Positions 13,101 through 24,800 of a stretch of DNA of 64,000 bases are shown piece by piece. The stretch comes from Vitellaria paradoxa (taxonomy: Eukaryota; Streptophyta; Magnoliopsida; Ericales; Sapotaceae), in NCBI GenBank assembly GCA_019916065.1, contig CM034233.1:41580862-41644861 (forward strand), read 5' to 3'. A model generated the notes under the pieces. The model saw only the letters and a program-made list of their open reading frames with translations, made no database searches and had not been told where the DNA came from. Position 1 is the stretch's first letter, and each line of letters starts with the position of its first letter. The position numbers and the translations under genes are program-made.

Positions 13101-13738
13101 CTCCAGCAAATACTGATTCAGATACCTTTGTATGGTTGGCTTCCAAAACTAAAGTCTACTCTTCAGCCTCCACTTGGAATGTAATTAGAGCCGAGCACCC
13201 CAAGGTAATATAGCACAAGCTCATATGGTTCCCACAGTGTATCCCGAGGCATAGTTCTATCCTTTGGATGGCCATAAAGGAGAAGGTCAATACTAAGGAT
13301 GAATTATCTCGATGGGGCCTAATTGATGATGCAAGTTGTGAACTCTGAAAGCAAGATGATGAAACTATCAACCACCTCTTCTTTGATTGTCCATATTCTC
13401 AAGAAGTGTGGCTTGAAGTGAATAGATTATGCTTGGTTTCAAGACCCAAGCGAAGCTAGAGACATGAAATTGACTGGGTTGTGGGGAAATGCAACTGCAA
13501 ATGTTTCACGAGTGCCATCACCAAAATAGCTTGGTCCTCTATGGTCTACAATCTTTGGATGGAAAAAAATGTAAGAGTATTTAAGGGAATGTCAACTTCA
13601 TCAAAAGGAGTGCTAGGAAAGATTAAACATGAAGTATGCACCAAAGTCTTCCAAGTTCTTAAGCTCAGGCTTACTAATGTAAACTCCCTCATATGTAAAA
13701 ACTTGGGGACCCCCTTTTTGTATAGTATTCTTTTGTAA
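10153..13738 (+). pseudogene. L1 ORF2: endonuclease, reverse transcriptase, zf-RVT (broken)
   Basis: It starts with MKFAAWNIRGANS, the N-terminus of the apurinic-like EEP endonuclease. The endonuclease frame stops at about 10563 and resumes with KLDRVLVN and GISDHNPALV (the SDH catalytic motif) near 10770. The RT follows in pieces: SNKAPGRDGY (about 11458), then 11521-12222 with IALIPKVPNP, FRPISCC, DLMKAFDSVSW, GLRQCDHISPYFF and the active-site box SFIDD. In active L1s the last two are usually GLRQGDPLSP and FADD. The zf-RVT part is near 13200-13730 (INHLFFDCPYSQEVW, then MVYNLWMEKNVRVFKG). There are at least six in-frame stops or shifts, so it cannot make a protein. Confidence 0.88.
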
Positions 13739-13816
13739 TTACGAGGGTATGCCCTTAAGACTATGTACATTTTTCTCCATTAATTCAAATGAAAATACTT
13801 ATTTACCAAAAAAAAA

Positions 13817-14496
13817 TAATATGCTTAAAAAATAAAAAATAAATATTTTTAGTTAAAAAATTACAAAAACAAAAGAATTAGATGATGAAACGGAGCTTGA
13901 GTATCAATAGCTATATATATTTTCACTTACCAACAAAAAAAAAAGCTATATATATTTTCTTAATTTTCTACGAAACGAAGGAAAAATGTATTCCCCTCAA
14001 CCTCAAATACTCTCAGGACTAAGAGTATTCACTATCTTTTAACATAGACTAAGAGTATTAACTATCTTTTGACATATTCTTTAATTTAAAGAGTCAAATA
14101 CCACATTTTCTCAATTTACAAACTCTTTACTTTCTCTTCTTTCTTACTCATTATTTAATTTTTATAATTTTCAGTATCAATGAAATTACTTAAGATTCAC
14201 ATTATTATTAATTATATATTATTTTAAAGATAAAAAATTTAGTTTAATTTATTCAATTAATAAAATACATTAATTAATAATGAAGAATTTTAAAAGTAAA
14301 AATTAAGTTGAAAAAATAAAAAAAGTAATTAATTATTTTAATTTTTTTTACTTTTTTATTTTTTAACGACTAGAGACTTCATTTAAGACTCCTTTTTTAA
14401 GAATTTATATTTTAAAAACAGTCAAAAAGCTGTGACGCATTATATATTTTTGGCAAAAAGTCTATTTTAAATTCTTGTTTACGTAGAAGTTTACCA
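13817..14496. other. AT-rich intergenic spacer with a 30-bp direct repeat
   Basis: No gene is visible. A 30-bp tandem duplication starts with GACTAAGAGTATT at 14017 and again at 14047, and most of the rest is A/T-rich. The stretch 14100-14400 contains TTAATT-rich runs that might be a decayed MITE, but I cannot define its ends. The spacer lies between the L1 tail and the SPK1 promoter. Confidence 0.6.
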
Positions 14497-14502
14497 TATA
14501 AA
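14497..14502 (+). promoter_or_regulatory. Candidate TATA box of SPK1
   Basis: TATAAA occurs in ACCATATAAAATGCG. A plausible start of transcription lies about 30 bp downstream in the CTCTCACAGACGC stretch (about 14522-14533). It is placed only by spacing and by the start of less AT-rich, leader-like sequence. A transcript 5' end would confirm it. Confidence 0.4.
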
Positions 14503-14529
14503 ATGCGAGCTGTAATCTGAGCTCTCACA

Positions 14530-14813
14530 GACGCAGCTTTGGGGGGTCAAATGAGTCATAGCACTTGGAACACTAGCTAATTTCGCTTCACCCCTAAAAC
14601 TTGTGCACTGTGCCAGGATAGCCTCACAAAACCAAACCAAACCAAACCAGCGCACAGACAAACAACCCAAATCCGAAGCTGAAGAAAAGGGTCAACAAAA
14701 TTTCCACAAATATTCCATACATTGCCTCCAAATTTTACCACAACAACGAGAGCCAGAGGAAGAGGTAGTACCACCCTTAACTCCATTAGCTCTGGCCGCT
14801 CCCACTTCTTCCG
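14530..14813 (+). promoter_or_regulatory. Candidate SPK1 5' UTR exon ending at a strong splice donor
   Basis: The composition shifts to leader-like, C/A-rich sequence ending at TTCCG|GTAATAT (donor at 14814). Likely acceptors before the start codon are GATGTCTAG (15769) or TTTCAG (15796); CTGCAG at 15176 after a long CT tract is another candidate that would add a middle leader exon. The leader includes (AAACC)n at about 14629-14650 and a short upstream ORF of 9 codons (14551-14580, ATG AGT CAT ... TAA). Inference only. Confidence 0.4.
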
Positions 14814-15135
14814 GTAATATTTAGCTTTCTTTACTTAGAAGTAGGGTTCCGTTACTCTTTTTTCTTCTTTTGTCTTTTTCTTTTTCTAATCCGATGCTTG
14901 GCTATTTTTCTGTACTCCACTCACTCTACATTCATGTATCATATATATATTATCATATGTATGTCATGTATATATATGCATTGTATATACATCTGTACAA
15001 GTCAGTCAAGATTCTCCCGTCTTCACTGGATTTGGAGGCACACGCACTGAGGCATCTCTTCGAATTTTGGTTGGTAGGAGACCCATCACACCATCAATCA
15101 ACCCCGATCTCCGTTTCGGTTTCGCTAATTTCAGA

Positions 15136-15138
<3 letters not shown>

Positions 15139-15169
<31 letters not shown>
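15139..15169 (+). repeat. (CT)n microsatellite in the SPK1 leader region
   Basis: About 15 CT units followed by TTCTGCAG. It may act as a polypyrimidine tract for a leader splice acceptor at 15176. CT-rich tracts near plant transcription starts are common. Confidence 0.8.
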
Positions 15170-15172
<3 letters not shown>

Positions 15173-15507
15173 GCAGAAACACATGTATAGTGCTCCATTG
15201 GGTCATTTCACTTTTCGGTGGAAGATCTGGAACTAAAAACAGAGCTAGGTTTTGCAGATCTCATGCTTTAGGAACTCGTAGTGGACTAGCTAAGGCCGCA
15301 TTTTACATTGTTTTTGATATAGGTTTTTTTTTTTTTTCAGAGTTTTAGGTTGTGGATTTATTTTATTATTATTTTTTTGGAGGGGGGTGTTTGGAACATC
15401 GTGATGCTTGTTTTGGTAGTTCTGCTGACTGCTGCCTTTGTTTTTGAGAGGCAAATATTGAATTTGTTTTCATAGGAACCAGTATTTGTCCTTAAAAAGA
15501 AATGAAA

Positions 15508-15708
15508 TTATTCCAACACTGCAAGTGATCTGGCTCTATTGAGCTTAACAGGATCTTTCCTTAGTCTTCTAACTTCCTGGACATTTGGTAGTTCTTGTTT
15601 CTTAACAATTTCCGTAAAATCCCAATCCTGATGCGACTTGCTTGCCTTGCACATGTCATAAATATTGCTCAAGAACCCATGAACATAAAAATGTGTATAT
15701 CCACCCAC
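15508..15708 (-). pseudogene. Unidentified coding-like fragment, antisense to SPK1 leader intron
   Basis: A 66-codon minus-strand frame with a normal-looking amino-acid mix: KASKSHQDWDFTEIV, then KKQELPNVQEVRRL and RKDPVKLNRARSL, ending VLE*. It does not resemble the LINE or LTR proteins elsewhere in the window. I do not recognise the family. It could be a captured or retroposed piece of a host gene or a chance frame. Confidence 0.25.
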
Positions 15709-15799
15709 ATATAATTTATGGTTAAATGAGTATGCTTATCTGGTCCGTTCCTGTTTTGTTGATGTCTAGGGTTTCTCTCCTGAAGCGTAATTTCAGGCC

Positions 15800-15883
15800 A
15801 TGGAAAATTTGTCATCCAGTGGGAATCGTTTTCGGAGAATACCGCGACAGTCCTTCTCTGCGAATCTCAACTTAGACCCATTG
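15800..15883 (+). CDS. SPK1: SPK1 coding exon 1
   Basis: Residues 1-28, starting [17 protein letters not shown] and ending LDPL, matching the family N-terminus (RFRKIPRQ...[12 protein letters not shown]). Donor ATTG|GTGAGT; phase 0. Confidence 0.92.
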
Positions 15884-18800
15884 GTGAGTTTTGTCATATC
15901 AATGCCATTTTTTGTTTAAACCATGATTGGATTATGCGATCTTCACTTTTGGATTGAGATTGGCAATGCTTTTATCATCAGAGTTTGTTATCGATTATAT
16001 GGTTGCCAATGATTAATTTCGAAGTCTTGGTCAATAAATAAGTTTGTAGTTGTGCTTTTGTCCATTTTGGTACTTTAGCATAGAATATTGTTGATCAACA
16101 GCATCTGGTTTATCAAACATGGTTATAATCATTGACTGCTTATCTCTATGTCCTTGCTTGCTATTCAAAATACTTTGGGTATGAAACAGCAAATTGAATG
16201 AATGATTGTCCAAGCTTATTGTTTTTCCTTTAAATTTTGAATATAGATATTGAAGGAGAAAGGTATAATAAGCATGGATATTTGTAGATTACATCTTAAT
16301 GTCTCTTAAAACCACGAGGAGATTTGGAGTAGCCTGAGCCAGGATGCAGTTTAACTTATATCACGTATAAGTATCTTATTGTGCATTGCTGAATTACTTA
16401 ACTAATGTGCTTAGTGGTCAAAAAGGAGTGTTATTGTTATCATTTAAATATCTTCTCTGCCTTTTCTCTTTGATTGGGGAAAATAGCAGTGAGAAATGGA
16501 CAATTTCATGAAATGTTCTTTCTGTTCCTTCTTAACCTATTTGCTTGAGGCACAAAGAATTGGAATGTGTATTGCCTACAAAGCTACAAGAGTTACTCCC
16601 TCTGATCTGACCATTTGAAATAGTAGAATTCAATTTTAATGGTTGAACTACTAGCATATGGAATGGTGATAAATGGAACTTGATGCTGCAACAATTGCTT
16701 GGTTAAGTAAGACTAAGGCATTTACTTTAGAGGCCTAAAATTGTTTTGTGAGCTTCACCAATCCGGAAAACTTTTTAGTTGAAGGGAATGTTATGCACTA
16801 TTAGTTGGGTTATATTTCATTTTGACACTATTTGTACATGTTGCTATAACATTTTACTAATATTTTAAAAGGCAGTATGAGGTAGGGATACGATTAGCAT
16901 GGGTGTGGGAATCATCCATTGGATGACTTACGCTGAAGTTATGTTAGTTTTTGTACAAAGGGTTTATTTGGTCTAGGTGAATCTTAATGGTCAAAGAGTC
17001 AATTCTTTTAATTTTTTTTTAAAATTGTGGAGTATTAGTTCTGTAATGCTAGAATTGTAGTATGTTTTTAAATATTTATTCAATTCCAAAGGCTATTGTG
17101 CTGAAACTAGACTAAAAAAAAAAAAGAATCTGTGTGCTTATGGTGGGTCAAAGGGGTTAGTGAATGTTTTTAAGGGTTGTTGTGAAATGAAAAAAAAATT
17201 CGAAAAAGATGCCTCAACGAGGATGCAGTATTTTGTTTTTATCAACTACAAGCAAAAGTTTTTTATTTGTAATTTGCACAACTAAGGCAAGGAAACTTGC
17301 TTTGTTGACGAATATTTTCATTTGGCTGCACAATTTGAATTTCTTTGGAATGAGGATTGTTGAGAGTGTAAAAAACAATATAGTTGTTTTACTCCCTAGC
17401 AGTTTAAGATTTTAAATGAAATGGTAGCTAACAATTTAACATGGTATTATAGTAGGCAAAAATCTTGGGTTTAAATCTCACTGACACCCGATAGTCAATT
17501 GTTGCACGTGTTTGGCCTTGTCCAAAAATTTAGCTTGGCCACATGTAAGGGGCTATTTTGAGAGTATACAAATAATATTGTTGTTCCTCTCCCTAACAAC
17601 TTAAGCTTTTAACTGAGATGTTGGCTAACAATTTAACAAGGATGTTACAAATATTATGTGTATGAATGGAGTAAACTTCCTCTTGATTTCCTACATATAA
17701 TTTTTTTTACAAGCAACATTAAAATTTATTAATACAAGAAGCCTATTACAAATAATGAGGATGAATAGTTCTCTAAAGAAAACTGCATTACATATTTTTT
17801 TTTTTTTTTGGGTGATTGCAAGCCAATTCCCGTGAATGACAAGCAAAAGTAGAGATATTAAATCTGGTAAATGGAGACCCAATTGAATTTATGAATTGAA
17901 TCTTCTCCAAGAGTTCCTCTCTTGATTTCCTACATAGGCTCTTCCTCATGAATACTTAGCAGAGCTAGAAAGAAGGCTGCTTCTATTTTTGGAGTTTTAT
18001 CACTAGGAGGGTGCGGCCCCGGGGGGCATTATCTACAAAATCAAGGAGTTGGAATTTTTTCTTTTATGGGGGGATGTTTCACTATGTGTGGTGTGGAACA
18101 TATGGCGTGAGAGAAATAATAGAGCTTTTGAAGGAATAGATTCACCTATCCATATTTTGAAGGGAATTATCCACATTTCCCTCTATTTTTGGATGTTGAG
18201 GCCTTTTTCTCTTTGTTTATATTCCGTTGTTTTACTTTGGAAGATTTGTATATGTTTATAGATGTGAAAAAAAAAATTAGGCTCTTTATAGCTTTTTTTA
18301 TAGGGTTCTCATTTTCTTGGGGCGGTCTTCTTTATACATTGATTGCTTAAAAAAAAAAAAAAAAATTCTTGGGGAGCTTGGTGAGATAATGCAAATTTAC
18401 TCCTAAATTACATGGCGTTAGTCATTTTGGTCGCCTAGTAAATTTATATGACCGAGTTCTTTACCTAAGGAAAGATAGGGCTATAAAGGAGTTGAGTATC
18501 GAGTATTGGGCCATCTCAAGCTTGAGTTGAGCTTTTATGAAGCTTGAAATATTATATTCAAGCTTGTTTGTTAAAGTTTTTGTGAGCTTGAGCTGAGCTT
18601 TTATCGAATTTGAAATATTATATTCGAGTTTGACTTGTTAGTTTGTAGGCAAGCTTGAGGTCGGGTTGGTTACAACTAATAAGCTTGATTGCGAGCTTTT
18701 GTCGTGCATTTATGAACTTTTATCAAATTTGTTAGCAAGTTTGATGCGGCACAACAATTGAAAGTAAAGAAAGAATAGATTGAAGGTAAGAGAAAGAAGA

Positions 18801-21800
18801 AAGTAGAGAAGTAGAGAAGAAGAGAAGAAGAATTAGAAGAAAAGAGGGGAAAGAAAAACACAGCCACCAATATTATTCAATAATCTCCATAGTCTCCCAA
18901 AACCCTAACAATCCAATCCTATAAATAGGCTAAAATTTCTAAAGATAGCTAAAAATAATATCAAATCAAGAGTACAAGGAAATTAAAAATTCTACTCTCA
19001 ACAAACTTCCTAAAATAAAGTAAAAATAAAAATAAAAAATAGAAATAATAATAAATAAAATAATAATAATAATAAAAGAAATAAAAATCTAGATGATGTC
19101 CTCATCAACTCTCCCGGACTGAGAAGAACTCGACTCCGTCGAGTTGAAAACTTGGCACTGTTATCATGTCGCATTTTCCACTTGACAAGACATCTTTGGA
19201 GTTGAAGGAAAATGAGATCCTCAACATCGAACATAGATAGGCAACGCTGAAGAGGTGGAGGACTTGGAACCGGCATAAAAATATCTCCATAACCTGCAGA
19301 CAATATTTGAGGCCCAAAGATGCCTCCACAAGATAACAAGTTCTCCACTTGCCAAATTACGACAAAACTCATATCACATGGCCAAGTGAAAAAAATTGCA
19401 TTGGGACTAGGATCACAAAGGATATAGAATGGTCCATCATTTTCGGCATGTAAATTTTGGCAAGACTATATGAGGTAGTAAGTATGCAATGCATAAGTCA
19501 TCATTAAGTTACATCCATTAAATTCTTTATTCTCATCAATAACATAAGTAGGAAATTTATAATAATTATTACTCAACCCAATTTTTCAATTAATATCAAC
19601 ATTATCAAAAAAGGGTGGAATACATGGTTGAGAGAAAATGACGAGGGAGGATGCAAATGAACTTGTCAAATTAGAATCTCTCAAAGAAGAATAAGTTGTT
19701 GGAAACTCAATGAGATTAATAAAATAGCGGTAAGAGATGCTACGCATAACTTGTAAGAGAAATTGTTCAATGTATACAAGAATGCCTGTGTTATACATTA
19801 GAAGTGAGGAGGATTCATGCAACTGAGTAATCTCACGGAAGAACAACTTGGACATAGACTCAAAGAACTCCCAACTGATGAAGTCACTAAGTAAAACTCT
19901 TAAGATGCTTAAATAATATCACCTGAAAAAATAACCATCACCAATGATAAAGTCTATGTAATCTTGACGATCATTATTCATGATGTCCTCAAATAAATCA
20001 ACAAAATCAAGGTAAGACGACGGTGGAACCAATTCAACTACTTGAGACACATTTTGAGGATTTGGTGACTCAATATGATGAAGTGTCAAAAGAGGAGAAT
20101 TAATAAGAGAATCAGAAGTATCAACAGAAACAATAGGGGCGCCAGGTTTAGGAGATGGACGTTGTAACTCAATAGTTTGTATAGGGCATTTTGATTCTGA
20201 CATAGACTCATAAGACTCAAAGTTATAATATTTTTCAATTTCTAAAGCTTTGGAATAAGCTTCATTTAACGTCTTATGAGTGTATCGCTGAACTACCTCA
20301 CGGATGCAAGGCCTTAGCCTAAGAACAAATCTACTGATGGCACAAGGCTCATTTTGAAAGTTAGATCACTTCCTAAGAGTTTTAAATTGATCAAAATAGT
20401 CATCAACAGAAGAATCCTCCTGTTTAAGACGCATTAACTGAGACCATGCCTTATCTATAAAATTTTTAGGAACAAATCGATCACTCAAAATTTGTTTCAT
20501 CAAAGCCCATTGAGTAACATGTCTATGGTATAACTCAACTGTTTGCCAATACTCTCTAGCATAATTGGTCAATCTTGTTTTGGCCAGACGAATACATTGG
20601 TCATCAGACAGGTCGTGATAGTTAAAAATGTATTCGATATCATTTACCCAATCAAGAAACTCAGGAGGATCGATAGTGCCACGAAAATAGGGAGGATCTT
20701 TGACGTAAGTTTGATGAATAGAATGAAGTCCTACTTTATTATTCCAATATGATTGGTTTTCGAAATTCATAGCAAAAGGGCAGAAGTAATTTTTTTTTTT
20801 AATGCTGATATTAAAGAAAATTGAAAAAGAAAGTAATAAAAATATAAAATCCTAATATGCTTAAAATAGGAATAACAAATCTAATAAATGAAACTCAACA
20901 AACAATTTATGCAAGCAATGGGTGAGTGATTTTTTTTTTTTTTTTTAAGATGGGCAACAATTAACAAAATTCAAAAGGGAAATAGGAAGTAAGATAAATG
21001 AAACAAATAGGCAAGGTTCAAGTTCAAATTTATGCAATTCATGCTGCCATATGACATAAGCATTTATCATAATTAACAATGAGAGAATTGTATCTAATTA
21101 GCTCTGATACCAAGTTGATGCGGCACAACAATTGAAAGTAAAGAAAGAATAGATTGAAGGCAAGAGAAAGAAGAAAGTAGAGAAGAAGAGAAGAAGAATT
21201 AGAAAAAAAGAGGGGAAAGAAAAACACAGTCACCAATATTATTCAATAATCTCCAAAGTCTTCCAAAACCCTAACAATCCAATCCTATAAATAGGCTAAA
21301 ATTTCTAAAGATAGCTAAAAATAATATCAAATCAAGAGTACAAGGAAATTAAAAATTCTACTCTCAACAAACTTCCTAAAATAAAGTAAAAATAAAAATA
21401 AAAAATAGAAATAATAATAAATAAAATAATAATAATAATAAAAGAAATAAAAATCTAGATAATGTCCTCATCAAAGTTTTTGGTTGAGCTTGCTCCCATT
21501 CCTATTAGTGAACAAGATTAACAAACAAATTACATTTTCTAACTTGACAAACAAGTTTTGAATTAATGTGTCTAATCGCAGACTTTTTTAACATTTTTTC
21601 ATGAATAATAAAAAAGAGTTTTGGCGAGCTTGTTTGCGAATGTTTCAATGAGCCTAAACACAAGTTATAAACGGGCTTGTTTACAAATATTTAAATTAGG
21701 CTATTCATGAATAATAAATAAACTTGGTTCTAGATATTTAAACAAGACTTTTCACGAGCTATGAATAAGCTTGTTGGCGAATATTTAAATGAGCTTGTTC

Positions 21801-24800
21801 TCGAATGACAAACGATTTTGTTTGCAAGCCTTATTTAGCCAAGCTTACCCTTGTTTGAGCTTAACTTGTTTATGTATTGAGTTTGAAAAATATGTTCGAG
21901 CTTGTTCATTTAGCTTACCAAACAAGCATAAACGATCTTGTTCGCAAATTGTTTGTGGAATACTTGGTTCGCTTGCAACCTTAGGGAGAGATAATGCTTT
22001 AGTGATCACTGGTTAAAGAATACAATAACTTTAGAATCATGATACTTATTTGTGGCCCCATGCCACCAAATTAGCCCCATCTCCTTGTAAAGAAATTGGT
22101 TATGGTAGTGAGTTTGAGTGCTATTTTATGTTTCATTTTAGATGAGATGTTACTGATACAATTTCAATTATATTAAATAGCTTTCACGAGTCATATATTT
22201 TGGCAATTTTATGTCTAATGGACAAAGATGTTATAATGGTACTATATGTAATAATGGTTCATGGTTTGTACTATGTGTTACAGTATGCAATTAGGTCTTT
22301 GGGATAGTCTTTATTGGGTATATATATTGATACGTAATCAAAATTGTATAAAAAGACATCAAGGAGATGCCACCCAAGAGATCAAAACCCCCTCCCCCCC
22401 CCCCCCCAACCCAAAAAAAAAAAAAAAAAGTAACTCCAATTACAATTCCAAGGAGTCAACAAAAGGCAAGAAACTTAAAAAGACTTGGATCAAGACACCC
22501 CTTAATCCTCTGGGGAAAACTCATTATTCCTCTTCCAACAAGCACTGCATAGAAGGATTTTACGTCGAACTTACTTGCCTTTGAATATTTTCATATTAAT
22601 CCATCCTAACCTTCCCCCACCTTTTGGGAATAAAGAAACCAATGCAAACCACCATAATCTTTCATTTTCCAATCCTGCAAGCCTCTGCGTAGGTGCAGAT
22701 TCCATGTTAGTTGCCTTCTGTCCATTGTCATGTACTCCTCAGTAGTCACCTCATTTTTACTGCCAAATTAAAAATAGTATGGAAACCGTCCTTCAAACAA
22801 ATCCCTTCAATCCAAGGGTCATGCCAGAATTAAATGCAAGTATTCTTCCTAACTAAATCAAACAACAATTTTAAGGTCCTTCCAAAAAGACCTAATGTAT
22901 TTCCATAGGGCACTCCCAAAAGTACCTGTCACTTCTTTAGATGTCCATTCACCCAATACTCACCATGCTTAGCAGAAACTAGCCTCCATCACACTCTTTC
23001 CCTCTCACAACTAAATCTCCACATTCATTTCACTAGCTTTGCCTTATTAAATGTTGTGATCCTATGGATGCCTGTTCCACCCTCACAAATAGGTTGACAA
23101 ACTAAATTTTATAAGATTTGAAGGCGGGGGGAGGGACTCATGAAGTGATTTGGACTGGTTCCAAATACAAGTAATTTGAGGTGAGGTCTTATTACAAGTC
23201 TTCGGCATTTCACTGATTTTGTAAATTTTCCATCAATCTTGAATCAAACCATCAAAGCCTTCTGATTGAAGTCACATGTTCTCAAATTTAAAGTGAGTCC
23301 GACCACAACTAATAACCCCCTGCTTTTAGCAGAATATCTACATAAACAACAAGTACTGGGTCTAGATTCTGGAGTAGCTTTAATGATCAAAAACCTTTAA
23401 CATTTCATGTTGAAGGAGTCTTGGTAGAACTAGGAGGCATTACAGCCTATATATATCTCTTCAAATACCCCCGTTCTCCTCCTTGCCCTCCCTCCTTCCC
23501 TTTTTCTTGTAATTTCTTTAATGGGAAATGCGTAGAAAGCTTTTTCTTGGAACTCTATGCTGTCAAATAATAAAAAAATCAATAATATTTATCTAATTTT
23601 TCTTGCTTCCTTTCCTTTGTATAATTTATTAAGTGAATTTAATGGAAAACAGTGCCCATGATGGAGTTATAAATATATAACAAAAAAAGACCCCTAAATA
23701 ATGTTGTATAGAAAGCTTTTCCTTGAAACTGTGTGCTTCCAAATTATAAAAAATCAAGAAATTGTTCAGAAAGGGTATACCATACCCGTTGGTTAACTGT
23801 TTGGTTGCACCAAAAATTGATTATTATTCATTTCACTGATTTGAGTCCCTATACCTTTAAAAGAATGTAGCTCCTTCAGTTTAGCTGCCAACCTGGCTTT
23901 TCTTCACCTTTTACTCACGTGCCTCATTATCCACATTGGAGTAAGATTTTACCTTTGATTTTGTACCAAAAGTATCCTTTAACTCCCTATATTCCATCCA
24001 TTACCCCGACTTTGCTTCTTACAAGCCTTAATTTTTGAAACCCTAGATCAATGCCTCTTCACATGGATGTGATGGATTTGATCCTTCTGGGCTAGTTACC
24101 AGCTAAGGTCTTCATGATCCAATAAATTATTTTCATGGATTCCCTTTCTAACAGTTAAAAACTTAATATGGAAATTAAGCATTTTGTTCCTTATGTATTG
24201 TGGTTTCCCTTTGATTTACAACCACAAACACTGATGTATTGAAGCTCTAGGAGAGAAGTTAACTTGAAAGCACTCCCTCCTTTACATCTTCTTATTTGCT
24301 GCCTGTCTCAGCCGCATCAGTATTGGTTATGTATTAAATGCTCATAAATTTACATTAATATATTTCTTTACTAATAAATTTTCTTCTTGCTCTTTACAAA
24401 TTTTATACCATATTTTTCTTGCAGCTAGATGAGAACTTGGAGCAGTGGCCACATTTGAATGAACTTGTTCAATGCTACAGAACTGACTGGGTAAAGGATG
24501 AAAACAAGTATGGACACTATGACAGCATTGGCCCCATTTCATTTCAGAATCAGATATTTGAGGGGCCTGATACTGATATTGAAACAGGTATGAAAAGCTC
24601 AAATGCTGTTAAGCATGTTTAAAGAAGACAATCTACGACTAGAAATTGAAAGGAATATATTAAATATGTAAAAACAGAACCAAGTTTGTCGGTATTTCTT
24701 TCGTATATATTTACACCTTGCTATGTCCTCTATTTATAATACAAAAAAGGAACAAAAAAGGAAACAACATTTCCTAAATCAAGGAGGGGAAGACTCCCTA

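Larger units (their letters stand above)
8691..13816 (+). mobile_element. Near full-length, inactivated L1 LINE retrotransposon
   Basis: A non-LTR element with the plant L1 order: ORF1 (8737-9489 plus degraded zinc-knuckle region), ORF2 endonuclease (from 10153), reverse transcriptase (about 11400-12250) and a C-terminal zf-RVT region (about 13200-13730). The 3' end has the L1-type trailer with TACATTTTTCTCCATTAATT and a short A-rich tail at about 13805-13816. Several stops and frameshifts break both ORFs. The 5' end coincides with the end of the satellite array. I could not find a convincing target-site duplication. A relative of the same family lies antisense at 25227-26623, with a matching 3' trailer. 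Confidence 0.9.
18742..21473 (-). mobile_element. Gag-only (non-autonomous) LTR retrotransposon, TSD AAGTT
   Basis: LTRs at 18742-19107 (366 bp, 3' LTR) and 21116-21473 (358 bp, 5' LTR) differ at only a few sites plus a small indel. On the minus strand they begin TGATGAGGAC and end GCCGCATCA. A perfect initiator-Met tRNA primer-binding site (TGGTATCAGAGC, minus) lies at 21101-21112, three bases inside the 5' LTR. A purine run (GGGAGAG) precedes the 3' LTR. The target duplication AAGTT is at 18737-18741 and 21474-21478. The 2-kb interior carries only a gag gene and no protease, RT or integrase. Similar LTRs imply a recent insertion, mobilised in trans. The gag type suggests Ty3/Gypsy ancestry. 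Confidence 0.92.

Noticed and set aside
14629..14650. (AAACC)n read as an antisense RTE tail or telomeric repeat
   Set aside because: The flank lacks the CCCACCTAGTGGG RTE end and the unit is not the plant telomere repeat; treated as a simple microsatellite.
14603..14824. 74-codon + strand frame near the SPK1 leader
   Set aside because: No ATG start, crosses the predicted leader splice donor and has no conserved domain; more likely 5' UTR.
15006..15206. Minus-strand frame with (RE)n
   Set aside because: It is only the translation of the CT microsatellite.
24342..24602. Minus-strand 86-codon frame opposite SPK1 exon 2
   Set aside because: It is the shadow of the exon; the + strand reading matches the SPK1 family.
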